A stretch of DNA of 64,000 nucleotides from Bacteroidota bacterium (GCA_018266435.1 JAFEAL010000005.1:418725-482724); one strand, 5' to 3'; shown: positions 7,726-17,608, numbered from the stretch's first letter. The notes: generated from the letters alone by a model not told the origin. Made by a program: numbers and translations.

Positions 7726-10700
7726 CGGATTAAATTAATATCGCCTGTACGCACCAACGTTTCACCGTTTTCGAGCAAGGCAGTAAGTTTATACATGTAC
7801 ACATCCTGTTCGCACAATTTTCCCTGGTAGTATCCGTCCCAGCCTTGTGTGGGGCTGGTGGTCTGAAATAATAATTGTCCCCAGCGGTTGAAGACCAGCA
7901 TCTCAAATTGCACCACGCCATTCATGAGCGGAAGAAAAATATCGTTTTGTCCCGAGCCGCTTCCTGGCCCATTGGGGCTGGGCGAAAAGGCATTGGGAAT
8001 TAAAACCTGGTTTGCTTTTTTTACGATAACCGCATCTTTCTGCATGAGGGTGTCCACGCATCCGTGTTCGTTGCTGGCAATGAGTGTGAGGGTAAATGTG
8101 CCATCGGTTTTATAGGTATGTTCAGGGCTTGCTTCAATGGATGTACTGCCATCGCCAAAATCCCAAGAATACCCCGAGGCATAGCGGCTCATGTTCAAGG
8201 TAGTTAAAACACCTCCCGGTATGTAGAGTACATTGGGCCGCGCAATGAAGTTGGCAAACGGACGCGGATAAACCTGAATGATTTGTGTTTTTGCAGTAGT
8301 AACAACCTGCCCCGTGGTGTTGGAGGCGCTGAGCGAAACGGAGTACGTTCCAAAATTGGTGTAGGCATGGGTAGGATTACTTGCCGTAGAAGTATTTCCA
8401 TCACCAAAATCCCATTGATAGGTATTAGGTTCGGCATATTGGCTCAGGTTGGTGAAATTTACTGTGAGAGGCTGACAGCCCGATGAAGGATCGTAACTGA
8501 AATCAACAATCGGAGGTATGGCCAGAATGGTAATGGTGTTGGCTACCGATTGTACACACACATTGTTGGTTACGGTTAGTTTGATGGTGTACACACCGTA
8601 CGAATTGTAGGTATGACTGGTAATGGTTGCATCGGTTGAAGTGGTGCCGTCTCCAAAATCCCAGAGATATGTCCACGCCCCCGGGTTGGTTGTGTTGTTG
8701 AGGGTAACGGTAGATGAAGGGAGAGTTTGTGTAACCGGGGTAGCAGTGAACGAAGCATTGATGTTATCTTGATGCGGCACCGTAATGGTATTGCTCAGCA
8801 CCGGACTTGTGCAGTTGGCAAAATTTTTTGTATCGAGTGAGAACTGAATGGCCTGATCAATGGCTCCGCGATTGAATGTAAACTGAAACTGGTCGGAAGA
8901 ATTGGTTACATCGCTCAGCGTTATTCCGTTGGCAACAATCACCCAGTGATACGCGGCCAATCCTTTTTGAATCGCATTGAGGTTGATCTCCATTATGTTG
9001 CAATCATAGGCCAGCGTATCAATGGTAAACAATGAACTGGGCACAGGGGCGATGCGGATAGTACGTGTAGAGTCACCCACGCAGCCGGTAGAAAGTGTGG
9101 TAGTGAGTTTTACCGAAAAATTTTTCAGCGCCAGCGTGAGGTTGGAAAATGTATAGTTGAAGGAGGGAGTAGTTCCGGTGCTTACCGTTGAAATTATTCC
9201 GGTTGCATCACTCACTGTCCAGGTGTAATCTGATGGAACTAAGTCTTGCGTAGCAGCATCGACCTGAAAATTGATGGGCTGTGGTGAACAGTTATTATTA
9301 AAAGGCGAGTAGTTGGTGGGGCTGAATCCTGAATTAGTTCCCGGAAAAACAGTGAGGGTACTAATCGGGGAGATGGTTTCACAGCCGTGAACCGTGTATA
9401 CATGCAGGCGCACATCCACCTGAGTATTGACAAGGGTTGTGTTTGTGAATGAATAGGTAAACACATTGCTGAAGGAGGGATCAGATGGACGCTGCGTTGC
9501 CATTGCCTGAAATCCCAAACCTTGTTTGAAATCCATTTCCCAGACATAGCGATCAACCACATCGGGCTGGCCGCTTGCCGAAGTGTTGGTGAAGTTGATG
9601 GTGAGCACACTGCAACCCGAAGTCTTGTCGGGGGTAAATCCGGCCAACGGCAGCGGATCAACCACTACCGGTAAAACCAGAATTGCCGAACAACTATTTT
9701 GGCTGGCTGTTATGCGAAGGGCTACCGGGTATGTGCCGGCCGTGCCGAGTAATCGGGTAAATGATTTTTTATTATCGTAAGCCGGATCTTTATTGAAGGT
9801 GACTCCGTTGTAATTAAAATCCCATTCTCTTAAAATAATCGTATCGCCATTGATGGCGTTGAGTGTGGAGCTTTCGGTAAACGAATTCAGTTGTCCTTGA
9901 CAAACACGTGTAGCTGTGAATACCGGAACAGGATTTTCATAAACATGAACTTGTACTTCATTTTGTGTCTGGCACCCGGTGATGTTGTCGCGTACGGTGA
10001 GGATTGCCCGGTAAATTCCCCGCGTAGTAAACGTCCGGTCGAACGGCCCTAACTTTACAGGTGAAAACCCCGAAGTCGGAAATGAATTGATCAATACATT
10101 GTTCTGATCGTAGAATTGCCACTGCCATTGCGTGCTGGGTGTAACGATACCGGCCGATACATCGGTAAACCGAACTTGAAAGGCGTTGTACGGTGCCGAT
10201 GAATTTTGGCAGAAGTCAGGAGTAATCGGGTTGTTGGATAAGTCAGTGGTTTGGATCATTGCTATCAATGCAGGCGAAATAGTAATGAGGCCATCGTAGG
10301 TGTTGGTGCATCCGCCCGCAGCATTGTTGTCAGTTACGGAAAGACGAATCAATTTTTGTCCACCGGTGGTGTACGAAAAAGTAGGTGCATTGCTGGTGGA
10401 AGTGGTAAGAGGAGCTCCGGCACCGGTATTGTTATCAAAAAACTGCCAGGTGTATCCGTACGATGAGCCGGCTATGAAAGGAGTTTGGTCATCAAAAAAA
10501 ATTGGGTCGCCAATACAAAAGGTTGTTTGAATTGCACCGCCAGCATTGTTTAGCCGGGTAATAAAATTAGGTTGTGGAGAAGGCACGATTACAATTTGTG
10601 CCGTGGTGACCTGAGCCGGGTTATCGCCATTGGCCAAGTCACCGTTTACCGGAACCAACGGGTTCATCGGATCGTTGGAGTAAGCATTGCATTGATTCCA

Positions 10701-11420
10701 ATTCTTGAGCGTAACCTGAAATGTGTTGCCTACATTAGCCGGTACGGTAACCGGAACATTGATTGGTAAACTTACTTGACCCGGTGCTGCTACTGGATAA
10801 AACGGATTAGTATTGGGTGCAGGGTTGAGGTAAGGATAACTTCCCGGCAATACTCCGTTTACCTGTACGCCCGGAATTTGTGTGGCAAGAGGTCCTGTTC
10901 CGTAGATCCATTGAATCCAGCGAGGTGCGCTGTTTTCACGCGTAGCCCTGGGGAAACAATTCCATGTGCTATTGTCGGTAAATGAAAGTGTTTCAGCAAA
11001 ACCCTGGCACACACGATATACCTGCGGGTTGATCGACACCACATCGTTGGTCCATACAATGACTTGTGTATTGATGGGTACTACTGAGCCCAGCGGGTTG
11101 CACGAGTTGGAGGCATCAATTACTACATCGTATCCGCAATTGATGGACGCATTGGGGTAGGTGTGTGTCATGGTCACACCCGTGGCGTTGCTTTGAGTGT
11201 AAGCTTGTGGTGCGGTGCCATCCCCCCAATCCACTGTATAGATGGTTCCGGGAATAGCCGAGAGGTAGAGCGTTTCGAGGCTGACCGTGTAGGGTGCACA
11301 CCCCCGGCTGCTGGTTAAAAATTTGAACCCGGGCTCCATAATGGAGCATTGGGCAACCAACTCGTTTGCTTCAAAAACGAAAAGGAGGATAAATACAATC
11401 AGACAGATGTGCTTCTTCAC
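7722..11420 (-). CDS. Giant PKD-domain surface protein with T9SS type B sorting domain
   Basis: 1232 residues starting at GTG, with a signal peptide (about 1-23). At least four PKD-like Ig folds show the signature W-D-F-G-D-G: 'YLWDFGDGTTSTDATITSHTY', 'YQWDFGDGNTSTASNPTHAY' and 'YSWDFGDGSTSIEASPEHTY' stand in the C-terminal third, with more divergent copies before. The last 90 residues ('IPNAFSPSPNGPGSGSGQND', 'FEMLVFNRWGQLLFQT', 'GWDGYYQGK') form the gliding-motility-associated CHU_C domain that directs T9SS export and anchoring. It is likely an adhesin or gliding-related surface protein; its ligand is unknown. It is coupled to the PorP/SprF gene downstream. Confidence 0.93.
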   Translation of the reverse strand: MKKHICLIVFILLFVFEANELVAQCSIMEPGFKFLTSSRGCAPYTVSLETLYLSAIPGTIYTVDWGDGTAPQAYTQSNATGVTMTHTYPNASINCGYDVVIDASNSCNPLGSVVPINTQVIVWTNDVVSINPQVYRVCQGFAETLSFTDNSTWNCFPRATRENSAPRWIQWIYGTGPLATQIPGVQVNGVLPGSYPYLNPAPNTNPFYPVAAPGQVSLPINVPVTVPANVGNTFQVTLKNWNQCNAYSNDPMNPLVPVNGDLANGDNPAQVTTAQIVIVPSPQPNFITRLNNAGGAIQTTFCIGDPIFFDDQTPFIAGSSYGYTWQFFDNNTGAGAPLTTSTSNAPTFSYTTGGQKLIRLSVTDNNAAGGCTNTYDGLITISPALIAMIQTTDLSNNPITPDFCQNSSAPYNAFQVRFTDVSAGIVTPSTQWQWQFYDQNNVLINSFPTSGFSPVKLGPFDRTFTTRGIYRAILTVRDNITGCQTQNEVQVHVYENPVPVFTATRVCQGQLNSFTESSTLNAINGDTIILREWDFNYNGVTFNKDPAYDNKKSFTRLLGTAGTYPVALRITASQNSCSAILVLPVVVDPLPLAGFTPDKTSGCSVLTINFTNTSASGQPDVVDRYVWEMDFKQGLGFQAMATQRPSDPSFSNVFTYSFTNTTLVNTQVDVRLHVYTVHGCETISPISTLTVFPGTNSGFSPTNYSPFNNNCSPQPINFQVDAATQDLVPSDYTWTVSDATGIISTVSTGTTPSFNYTFSNLTLALKNFSVKLTTTLSTGCVGDSTRTIRIAPVPSSLFTIDTLAYDCNIMEINLNAIQKGLAAYHWVIVANGITLSDVTNSSDQFQFTFNRGAIDQAIQFSLDTKNFANCTSPVLSNTITVPHQDNINASFTATPVTQTLPSSTVTLNNTTNPGAWTYLWDFGDGTTSTDATITSHTYNSYGVYTIKLTVTNNVCVQSVANTITILAIPPIVDFSYDPSSGCQPLTVNFTNLSQYAEPNTYQWDFGDGNTSTASNPTHAYTNFGTYSVSLSASNTTGQVVTTAKTQIIQVYPRPFANFIARPNVLYIPGGVLTTLNMSRYASGYSWDFGDGSTSIEASPEHTYKTDGTFTLTLIASNEHGCVDTLMQKDAVIVKKANQVLIPNAFSPSPNGPGSGSGQNDIFLPLMNGVVQFEMLVFNRWGQLLFQTTSPTQGWDGYYQGKLCEQDVYMYKLTALLENGETLVRTGDINLIR

Positions 11421-11687
11421 AGATATTCGGGGTCATCTGAAAAAAGCCACTACGACAAACCATTAATCCGAAAGTAACCCAAATGAAACCGGCCAAAAAT
11501 GGTTTTGCCGACAGGTGTTCTGTTTCAGACTTTTAACGGCCAAAGAATCAGCCTAATGGTTTTTTATACCCAACTAAATGCACCTCTCATCGCCATCTTT
11601 TTACCATCCATTGAGATTTGTGTACCATGTTAATCCTTCTTTTTACCTTGAATCAAAAATTGAAAACTTCAAAAAAAATATAAACCG

Positions 11688-13175
11688 ATGAAATTAAAAT
11701 TTATTACCCTTGTTCTTTTTGCTTCGTATGTTTCTCATGCGCAGGAAAAAACTTCCTCTGAGCGAACACTTCCTGCTGAGTCTGCCGTAACCTCTACCAA
11801 CCAAGTCACGATCAAAGGAAAAGTTGTTCCTTATAAAGTTACAGCCGGAACTCAACCCGTATGGGACAAAGACGGAAAAGTGATTGCCTCACTTTTTTAC
11901 ACCTACTACGAACGCACCGATGTAGCCGACAAAAGCAAGCGGCCGTTATTCCTGTCGTTCAACGGTGGGCCAGGCTCTGCTTCAGTGTGGATGCATGTTG
12001 CCTACACCGGCCCCAAAGCACTAAACATTGATGCGGAAGGATACCCGGTGCAGCCCTATGGAATTCATGACAATCCCAATTCCATTTTAGATGTAGCAGA
12101 CATTGTATATGTTGATCCGGTGAATACCGGATTTTCGCGCATTTTAGATTCCAAAGTAGAACGTTCCGTTTTTTTTGGAGTTAATGCCGATGTGAAATAC
12201 CTGGCCGATTGGCTCGATACCTTTGTATCGCGCAATGGACGGTGGACCTCACCTAAGTATTTGATTGGTGAAAGCTATGGCACCACACGTGTATCAGGGC
12301 TGGCACTTGAATTACAGAACAGCCATTGGATGTATTTGAATGGGGTGATTTTAGTTTCGCCTACCGAATTGGGCATCAGGCGTGATGGACCGGTGAATGA
12401 TGCATTGGCGCTTCCCTATTTTGCTGCAGCCGCCTGGTATCAAAAAGCATTGCCCGATGATTTGCAAAAGAAAGATTTGGCCGAAGTGCTGCCCGAAGTA
12501 GAGGCCTTTACCGTAGATGAATTGATTCCCGCCATTTCAAAAGGCGGATTTATTGATGAAGCCAAGCGCAAACAAATAGCCGGCAAAATGTCGCACTACT
12601 CAGGCTTGTCTGAGAAATCAATATTGCAACACAACTTAGTAGTGCCTACGCAATTTTTCTGGAAGGAATTGTTGCGCGATAAAAGCCTTACCATCGGCCG
12701 GCTTGACTCACGTTATTTGGGTATTGATAAAATGAATGCAGGGGATAGCCCCGATTACAATGCCGAGTTAACTTCATGGCTGCATGCCTTTACTCCGGCC
12801 ATCAATTATTATTTACGCGATGTGCTGAAATACAAAACCGATATTAAATACAATATGTTTGGATCAGTTTATCCGTGGGACAATAAAGATGACCATACCG
12901 GAGAAAACCTGAGGCAAGCCATGGCCGAGAATCCTTACCTGCACCTGATGGTGCAGTCAGGATATTTTGACGGAGCCACTACTTACTTTGAGGCGAAGTA
13001 TACCATGTGGCAAATTGACCCGAGCGGAAAACTGAAAGACCGTATGCGTTTTGAAGGATACCGCAGTGGCCACATGATGTATTTGCGCGCAGAAGACTTG
13101 GTTAACTCCAACGATCACATCCGTGATTTTATCAAGAAGTCAACACCGGCAGTCGGTCAGCCTGCGAAGTATTGA
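11688..13175 (+). CDS. Serine carboxypeptidase (peptidase family S10)
   Basis: 495 residues with signal peptide (1-18, SHA-QE). The oxyanion segment 'LFLSFNGGPGSASVW' is at 88-101 and the nucleophile Ser196 lies in 'LIGESYGTTR'. The probable acid Asp428 is in 'SGYFDGATTY' and His462 in 'YRSGHMMYLR', so the alpha/beta-hydrolase triad is complete. The enzyme would trim C-terminal residues from peptides outside the cytoplasm. It is monocistronic and ends 4 bp before the convergent amidase gene. A TTTTTACCTTG stretch about 40 nt upstream resembles a -7 box. Confidence 0.92.
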   Translation: MKLKFITLVLFASYVSHAQEKTSSERTLPAESAVTSTNQVTIKGKVVPYKVTAGTQPVWDKDGKVIASLFYTYYERTDVADKSKRPLFLSFNGGPGSASVWMHVAYTGPKALNIDAEGYPVQPYGIHDNPNSILDVADIVYVDPVNTGFSRILDSKVERSVFFGVNADVKYLADWLDTFVSRNGRWTSPKYLIGESYGTTRVSGLALELQNSHWMYLNGVILVSPTELGIRRDGPVNDALALPYFAAAAWYQKALPDDLQKKDLAEVLPEVEAFTVDELIPAISKGGFIDEAKRKQIAGKMSHYSGLSEKSILQHNLVVPTQFFWKELLRDKSLTIGRLDSRYLGIDKMNAGDSPDYNAELTSWLHAFTPAINYYLRDVLKYKTDIKYNMFGSVYPWDNKDDHTGENLRQAMAENPYLHLMVQSGYFDGATTYFEAKYTMWQIDPSGKLKDRMRFEGYRSGHMMYLRAEDLVNSNDHIRDFIKKSTPAVGQPAKY

Positions 13176-13179
13176 CCCG

Positions 13180-14031
13180 CTATTGATCAAAGAAAGACCG
13201 GACAACAATACCCCGTTGATTGATTTTTTTCAACAGGGTGGTTATGTTTTTGTTTCCGATGTCGAGCCGCTGGCGGGTACGATATTGTTTTCTGAAATTT
13301 TTAAGGACAAAAAAATTCAAGAAACGATCATAACCCGCTTCATCATTAAACTGATGATGGCTGGAAATGAATTTTATTTTCTGTTGTTCGAATGAAATGA
13401 GCCAGCGCGCAAGTTTTGCGTTTGACTCAATCTGCCCGGCTGTGAGATTGGTGTAATTTTCTTTTGGTGTTACGTTTTCAATTCCGATCGCCACCGGGTT
13501 TCCATCTTGGTGACGTTTGATTAGCCACCGGTGATTTTCTTTTTCGTAAGAAGAAGGAGGTGACAGGCAAAAAATTTTTCCATCGCGGTCGATGATGAAG
13601 TGCGCCCCGTTGGGCAAATTACCTGCCTTTGAAAGAGTTCCCCACGACTCAGGAATTTGATTGTGCAGAAAAGACGACACCTCAAGGCTTGTTTTCAAAT
13701 TGCCATCGCCCATGGCATGAAACACAATCAATCTGGGGTTGAGGTAAATCGAATCCAACCCATAGACTTCGTGAACAAACTGCCGGGTCTTTTTTTTCAT
13801 CGCTTCATCAATGGGAACAGCCATTTCGGTGAAGATCAATTCTTCCTGTGTTTGATCAGGGTTAACCCATTCTACTTTTCGTTGAATGGATTTTTTTTGA
13901 AGCTCTTCGTAAGAAATGACATGGGTGAGTTTAGGATACTCTTGAGCACACACACTGAATCGGAGCAACAAGCCTCCGGCTACGAGAAGCCAGTGGCCGC
14001 CACATGGCAACCAACCCTTACCACGGTTCAT
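13180..14031 (-). CDS. N-acetylmuramoyl-L-alanine amidase-like (amidase_2/PGRP fold) protein
   Basis: From the ATG at 14031 the protein is 283 residues with a signal peptide (GHWLLVAGGLLLRFSVCAQE). The amidase_2 features are 'LIVFHAMGDGNLKTSLEVSS' with a zinc His, 'IPESWGTLSKAGNLPNGAHF', 'IDRDGKIFCLSPPS', 'AIGIENV' and 'LARWLIS...FISSHHQFND' with the second His. Such enzymes cut the lactyl-peptide bond of peptidoglycan or recycle muropeptides. A longer form from 14061 would overlap the previous gene by 44 bases and spoil the signal peptide; with 14031 the overlap is 14 bases. The gene follows a small lipocalin-like gene. Confidence 0.82.
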   Translation of the reverse strand: MNRGKGWLPCGGHWLLVAGGLLLRFSVCAQEYPKLTHVISYEELQKKSIQRKVEWVNPDQTQEELIFTEMAVPIDEAMKKKTRQFVHEVYGLDSIYLNPRLIVFHAMGDGNLKTSLEVSSFLHNQIPESWGTLSKAGNLPNGAHFIIDRDGKIFCLSPPSSYEKENHRWLIKRHQDGNPVAIGIENVTPKENYTNLTAGQIESNAKLARWLISFEQQKIKFISSHHQFNDEAGYDRFLNFFVLKNFRKQYRTRQRLDIGNKNITTLLKKINQRGIVVRSFFDQ

Positions 14032-14428
14032 GTGCTGATGCGGTGGCAAACATAATTCCATTCACAATAATTAGAGGAATGCTTTCGTTGCGCGGATGAT
14101 TTTGCTTTTGAAAAGCAAATGAGCTTTCACCGTTAGAGTCTGAATTATAAAAAAGACGATTGTCTTTTACCCACCAAGTGCCACGGTCAGCATCTTGAGA
14201 AATGGGAAAAGGAGTGCCATTAGCAAAAGAGCTGCGGTCAAGTACAGCTTCATAACTTCCATCAGCTTGCAAGGTGATGCAAGAGTTGGAATGATTATTA
14301 TCGGTGGCTGCAGTTTCACTGATGTAACACCACTTGCCTACCATTTCTTGAGCAATGAGATGATCGGACTGTGCGCAGCAAGGCAGCATCAGGAACAGAA
14401 CCATCGCCAGCATCAAAAAAAAATTCAT
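14018..14428 (-). CDS. Small secreted lipocalin-like protein
   Basis: 136 residues with a signal peptide ending CCAQ-SD. The chain has 'LIAQEMVGKWCYIS', 'CITLQADGSYEAVL', 'DRGTWWVKDNRLFY' and 'IPLIIVNG', the succession of a G-K-W strand, a D-G-S-Y turn and a G-x-W strand found in lipocalin-like domains. No catalytic residues are evident. It overlaps the start of the amidase gene, so the two are probably co-expressed. The fold is inferred and the function unknown. Confidence 0.65.
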   Translation of the reverse strand: MNFFLMLAMVLFLMLPCCAQSDHLIAQEMVGKWCYISETAATDNNHSNSCITLQADGSYEAVLDRSSFANGTPFPISQDADRGTWWVKDNRLFYNSDSNGESSFAFQKQNHPRNESIPLIIVNGIMFATASAHEPW

Positions 14429-14491
14429 AAAAAATTTAGCTCTTTAAAAGAATCTTGTTTTCAAAAAAAATGAAAATCGGGCAGAATCAGT

Positions 14492-15214
14492 TTACCACGA
14501 CATTTTCACAATGCCTAGCTGAAAGCCGTAGTTAATGAAGTTGCTATAGTTGTTGTTGCCCGGTGTAATAAAATTATTGTTAACCAGGTTGCTTGAGTTA
14601 GTGGCATAATCAAAATGAGCCGAGGCCTTGATCCGCCAGGAAGAATTTTCTTTCAATCCCACCAGCAATCCGACTTCGGGGCGTAGCTGCAAGCCCCATG
14701 CAGTAGTTGATCCACTGTAGATATTATAATACTGGGTAAACTTTGTGGCGGCTGCGCCAACCCCCACGCCTGCATACGGCACAATTTGCTTATCCATAGA
14801 AAAGAAAAAATAATCAAGATTAGCCGTCAGGTTATAGTTATAAGAATAATTGTATAAGTCAGTGCTGATGGCCGACCCACTGTACTGATAAGTTTGCAGG
14901 GGTTGGTATTGGTTGTACACAGCCCAGCCAAACTCGCCACCTACCCAAAGATTATCTACATGGTTTAGCCTTTTTCTGAATCCTGCCTTCAGACCCAACG
15001 AGCTGGGCTTACTAATAAAAATTTTGTTAGACATAGGCATGTTGTTGTCCCACAGGAGATAAAAAAAGTTATCAAAATCACGGCCTGAGTTGATGGAGGC
15101 TGGTTTTTGTTGTGACGTGCGGTCAGGATTTTTTGAGCGGTCGTAATAATACTGTGCCCGAACCTGAAAGAAAGAGCACACACTTAAAATAAAAATGAAA
15201 ATCAGCTTTTGCAT
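14492..15214 (-). CDS. Outer-membrane beta-barrel protein
   Basis: From the ATG at 15214 the protein has 240 residues with a signal peptide 'MQKLIFIFILSVCSFFQVRA'. Alternating aromatic strands ('LWVGGEFGWAVYNQYQPLQT', 'YFFFSMDKQIVPYAGVGVGA', 'LRPEVGLLVGLKENSSWRIK') and the ending 'NYGFQLGIVKMSW' with a terminal aromatic are typical of porin-like barrels. It starts one base after the stop of the DUF4136 gene and is the last of a three-gene envelope operon. An upstream in-frame start at 15268 would lie inside the previous gene and is rejected. Confidence 0.8.
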   Translation of the reverse strand: MQKLIFIFILSVCSFFQVRAQYYYDRSKNPDRTSQQKPASINSGRDFDNFFYLLWDNNMPMSNKIFISKPSSLGLKAGFRKRLNHVDNLWVGGEFGWAVYNQYQPLQTYQYSGSAISTDLYNYSYNYNLTANLDYFFFSMDKQIVPYAGVGVGAAATKFTQYYNIYSGSTTAWGLQLRPEVGLLVGLKENSSWRIKASAHFDYATNSSNLVNNNFITPGNNNYSNFINYGFQLGIVKMSW

Positions 15215-15215
15215 G

Positions 15216-15884
15216 TCATTGTTTTTTGATGTAAGAAGATTGAGCAAAAGCCCGATCGATGGCGGCAACGGTAAGATTTCCTAAATCTGGGGATGAAACC
15301 AAATCGCCTATGCTACAGTACCAAGCTAAGCGGGGTTTTCCCTGGTAGAGGTTTTTTAAATCGAAAATTTCAATGTATAAATTAGCTTGATCGGAAACGG
15401 AGTAAGAAGGATAGTAACTGCCGTAACCATAACCTCCGTACCCATAGCCGTAGCCAAAACCATAGCCGTAGCCATAGCCGTATGGGTAATACGAATACGT
15501 TTGGTATACATTATAATTTTCAACTACAAAAACATATACTTTCAGGTCGGGGTTGTATTTTTTTGAGAGCGATTGTGTATAGCCTGCGGCATTGAGTTTA
15601 GTTTGAAGTTCGGCAGTAATTATGCTGGCGTAGGGTCCCAGAGAACTGCTGCTTCCCGAGCATTGAGCACATTGTAAGGTATCAGCTTGATTAGTATCTG
15701 AACTATTGAAATAACTCAGTGTGTCGTTGGGTAAGTAATAAGTATGGTACAAGCCAAAGTTAACGGTTGGGTCGTACTGGGTTGAAACCACCATATTTTT
15801 CACCAGGTCGCCCGCATTGGGTTTGGGCTGGCAGCCCCATGTCAGCAAACCCAAAGTTGTTGTCCAAATAATAATCTTCTTCAT
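15216..15884 (-). CDS. DUF4136 lipoprotein with Tyr-Gly repeat
   Basis: 222 residues from the ATG at 15884. The N-terminus 'MKKIIIWTTTLGLLTWGCQP' is a lipoprotein signal with Cys18 as lipidation site. 'STQYDPTVNFGLYHTYYLPND' and 'IITAELQTKLNAAGYTQSLS' fit DUF4136. An insert of about 25 residues consists of Tyr-Gly and Phe-Gly dipeptides (coded near 15420-15485), and 'PRLAWYCSIGDLVSSP' follows. The longer reading frame beginning at 16010 runs through the end of the preceding gene and has no signal logic. It is the middle gene of an envelope operon; the role is unknown. Confidence 0.82.
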   Translation of the reverse strand: MKKIIIWTTTLGLLTWGCQPKPNAGDLVKNMVVSTQYDPTVNFGLYHTYYLPNDTLSYFNSSDTNQADTLQCAQCSGSSSSLGPYASIITAELQTKLNAAGYTQSLSKKYNPDLKVYVFVVENYNVYQTYSYYPYGYGYGYGFGYGYGYGGYGYGSYYPSYSVSDQANLYIEIFDLKNLYQGKPRLAWYCSIGDLVSSPDLGNLTVAAIDRAFAQSSYIKKQ

Positions 15885-15928
15885 AAGCGGTATATCGAAG
15901 TCAAAATTCTGAAATTTTTCTGACAAGA

Positions 15929-17407
15929 CTATCTTCTTCCGCCATGGAATCCGCCCCCCGAGCGAAAACCACCACCTCCCCCCGAACGAAAACCACCACC
16001 ACCTCCCCAATTTTGCTGATGAAACTGGGTGGCGCGAAAGTTTGAGTACCCTTGACGATTAAAATTGTTAGTGGGTTGGTTAATGGAGTTTCTAAACGAG
16101 TTGGTGTTTCGGTTCATGTTCATTCCGCGGTTCACGTTTTCACTTCGGTTGAAATTTTGGTACCGGTTGAAATTTTCATTGCGGTTGATGTTCATATTCC
16201 TGTTTACATTCACATTTCGGTTTACATTATAGTTGCGGTTGATATTCATATCACGGTTTACCCGATTAATGGTGAAGTGATTATTAACGTGTGTATTAAA
16301 TCCCTGGTAAACATTTATGCGGTTGACATAGACCTGCCGGCTGTTATAGTAAGTGTTGCAAAAATTATAATAGTGCGGGTAGCGATGGTATCCGTAATTG
16401 AAAAACCAACCCGAGTAGGCGCGTGAAGGCAAGCCCACTACTACTACGGCACCGCCCGCCCCAATGTAAAACCCGGTATGGTAATACAACGGATACGGAT
16501 ACCACATGGGATAATCGTACCAATACGGATAGCCAAACCAATATGCATACGGATTGGGGTTGTAGTTTGACCCATAGTAATAGTTATTATTTACTACTTG
16601 TGGTTGGGTGCCGGCCCGTTGTGCAGAAGTGTTGCCTTGATTTAGTGCAGCAGAATCTCCGTTGGCAGAGTAACTGTCGGCAAAATCTTCGGCTGATTTT
16701 TTCATTTCTTCCTGCATTTGCGGATCGTTAGCTACCTGCTTTTTGTAATCATCCAGGTCTTTTTGGCTTTGAGCATTGATGTCGGTGCTTAGCGAATCTA
16801 ACTTATGCCGGGTGCCAGCCGGGTCATTTTTATAAGCATCGCCTAAGCTCACCACCAGGTCTATGTGCTCGGTCAGTAAGTTCATTACCTGTGGCATGGC
16901 AATTATTTTTTTAAAATCAGCCTGAGCATCAGTAGGTAAATTGGCCAATAGTTTATCCAGTGATTTTTGTGAATTTTGATACGTCTTGTCCATTGCCGTA
17001 AGGTCGGCCAACTTCATAGGGAACAGGGCATTCACTGCAGTATTCACTTCTTGCGGATAAGAGGTGAGCAGCGGTTTAACTTGTTCCAGTGTTTTGGGCG
17101 GACCATCCACCAGTTGGTGAACTAAATCGGGATAACGGGCCAGTTCATAAAATTTTTCTTGCTCATCTCGCGAATAAGGCGAAAGCATATCCTGAAACGA
17201 CTGGCTGGTGCGTGATTGGATACGCTCTACTTTAACCAATACATTAGAATACTGCGCCACATTTAAAATGGCATTGCGCACATCTTGCGAATACGGGGCA
17301 ATAGAGGTGATGATGTCGTCATCATCTTTTTTTAAACTGTCTTGGTACGATTGACCAAACGACACAATGCCGGATAATAAAAAAACGCCTAACACTATTT
17401 TTCTCAT
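15929..17407 (-). CDS. Secreted low-complexity protein, weakly DUF3300-like
   Basis: 492 residues with a signal peptide (1-18). Residues 20-230 are helical: 'SIAPYSQDVRNAILNVAQYS', 'LARYPDLVHQLVDG' and 'MPQVMNLLTEHIDLVVSLGD' faintly recall DUF3300. Then comes a Tyr/Pro-rich part ('YWFGYPYWYDYPMWYPYPLY'), a hydrophobic Gly/Val segment, an Asn-Arg repeat region (alternating NxNRN units, coded about 16080-16260), and a C-terminus rich in Gly with FRSGGG copies. Only the DUF3300 resemblance hints at a family. It is the first gene of an operon with the DUF4136 lipoprotein and the beta-barrel protein, so a cell-envelope role is likely. I do not recognise a function. Confidence 0.75.
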   Translation of the reverse strand: MRKIVLGVFLLSGIVSFGQSYQDSLKKDDDDIITSIAPYSQDVRNAILNVAQYSNVLVKVERIQSRTSQSFQDMLSPYSRDEQEKFYELARYPDLVHQLVDGPPKTLEQVKPLLTSYPQEVNTAVNALFPMKLADLTAMDKTYQNSQKSLDKLLANLPTDAQADFKKIIAMPQVMNLLTEHIDLVVSLGDAYKNDPAGTRHKLDSLSTDINAQSQKDLDDYKKQVANDPQMQEEMKKSAEDFADSYSANGDSAALNQGNTSAQRAGTQPQVVNNNYYYGSNYNPNPYAYWFGYPYWYDYPMWYPYPLYYHTGFYIGAGGAVVVVGLPSRAYSGWFFNYGYHRYPHYYNFCNTYYNSRQVYVNRINVYQGFNTHVNNHFTINRVNRDMNINRNYNVNRNVNVNRNMNINRNENFNRYQNFNRSENVNRGMNMNRNTNSFRNSINQPTNNFNRQGYSNFRATQFHQQNWGGGGGFRSGGGGGFRSGGGFHGGRR

Positions 17408-17608
17408 AACTTTTATTTCGTTTTAATACAGTTGATTTTCAACAACAATTGTTAGACTCTATAACGCAATGAATAGTTTAATTGTTGTTACAGTTATGAC
17501 GGTGTCATCCGGCAAAGAAGATGCAGATTTTAGCCGAATCAACAAAACATAAGCCGGAAAATCATAGCCCAAACCTGAAATGTTATACCGACCAATGCAG
17601 CGCAACGA

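Noticed and set aside
9239-9661. 140-residue minus-strand open frame inside the PKD gene
   Set aside because: Wrong frame of the 1232-residue gene; no family similarity or start signal.
11421-11687. 267-bp gap searched for RNA genes or small ORFs
   Set aside because: Only a weak -7-like box near 11645 is seen; no stable RNA fold or convincing ORF.
15885-16010. N-terminal extension of the DUF4136 gene
   Set aside because: The Trp/Gly-rich stretch is the Gly-rich end of the previous gene read in another frame; the lipoprotein signal starts at 15884.
16080-16265. Tandem repeats that could look like a CRISPR array
   Set aside because: The units are short, degenerate and in frame inside a protein gene, without unique spacers.
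16052-16426. 124-residue open frame opposite the Asn-Arg repeat region
   Set aside because: It arises from the repetitive codons of the real minus-strand gene.
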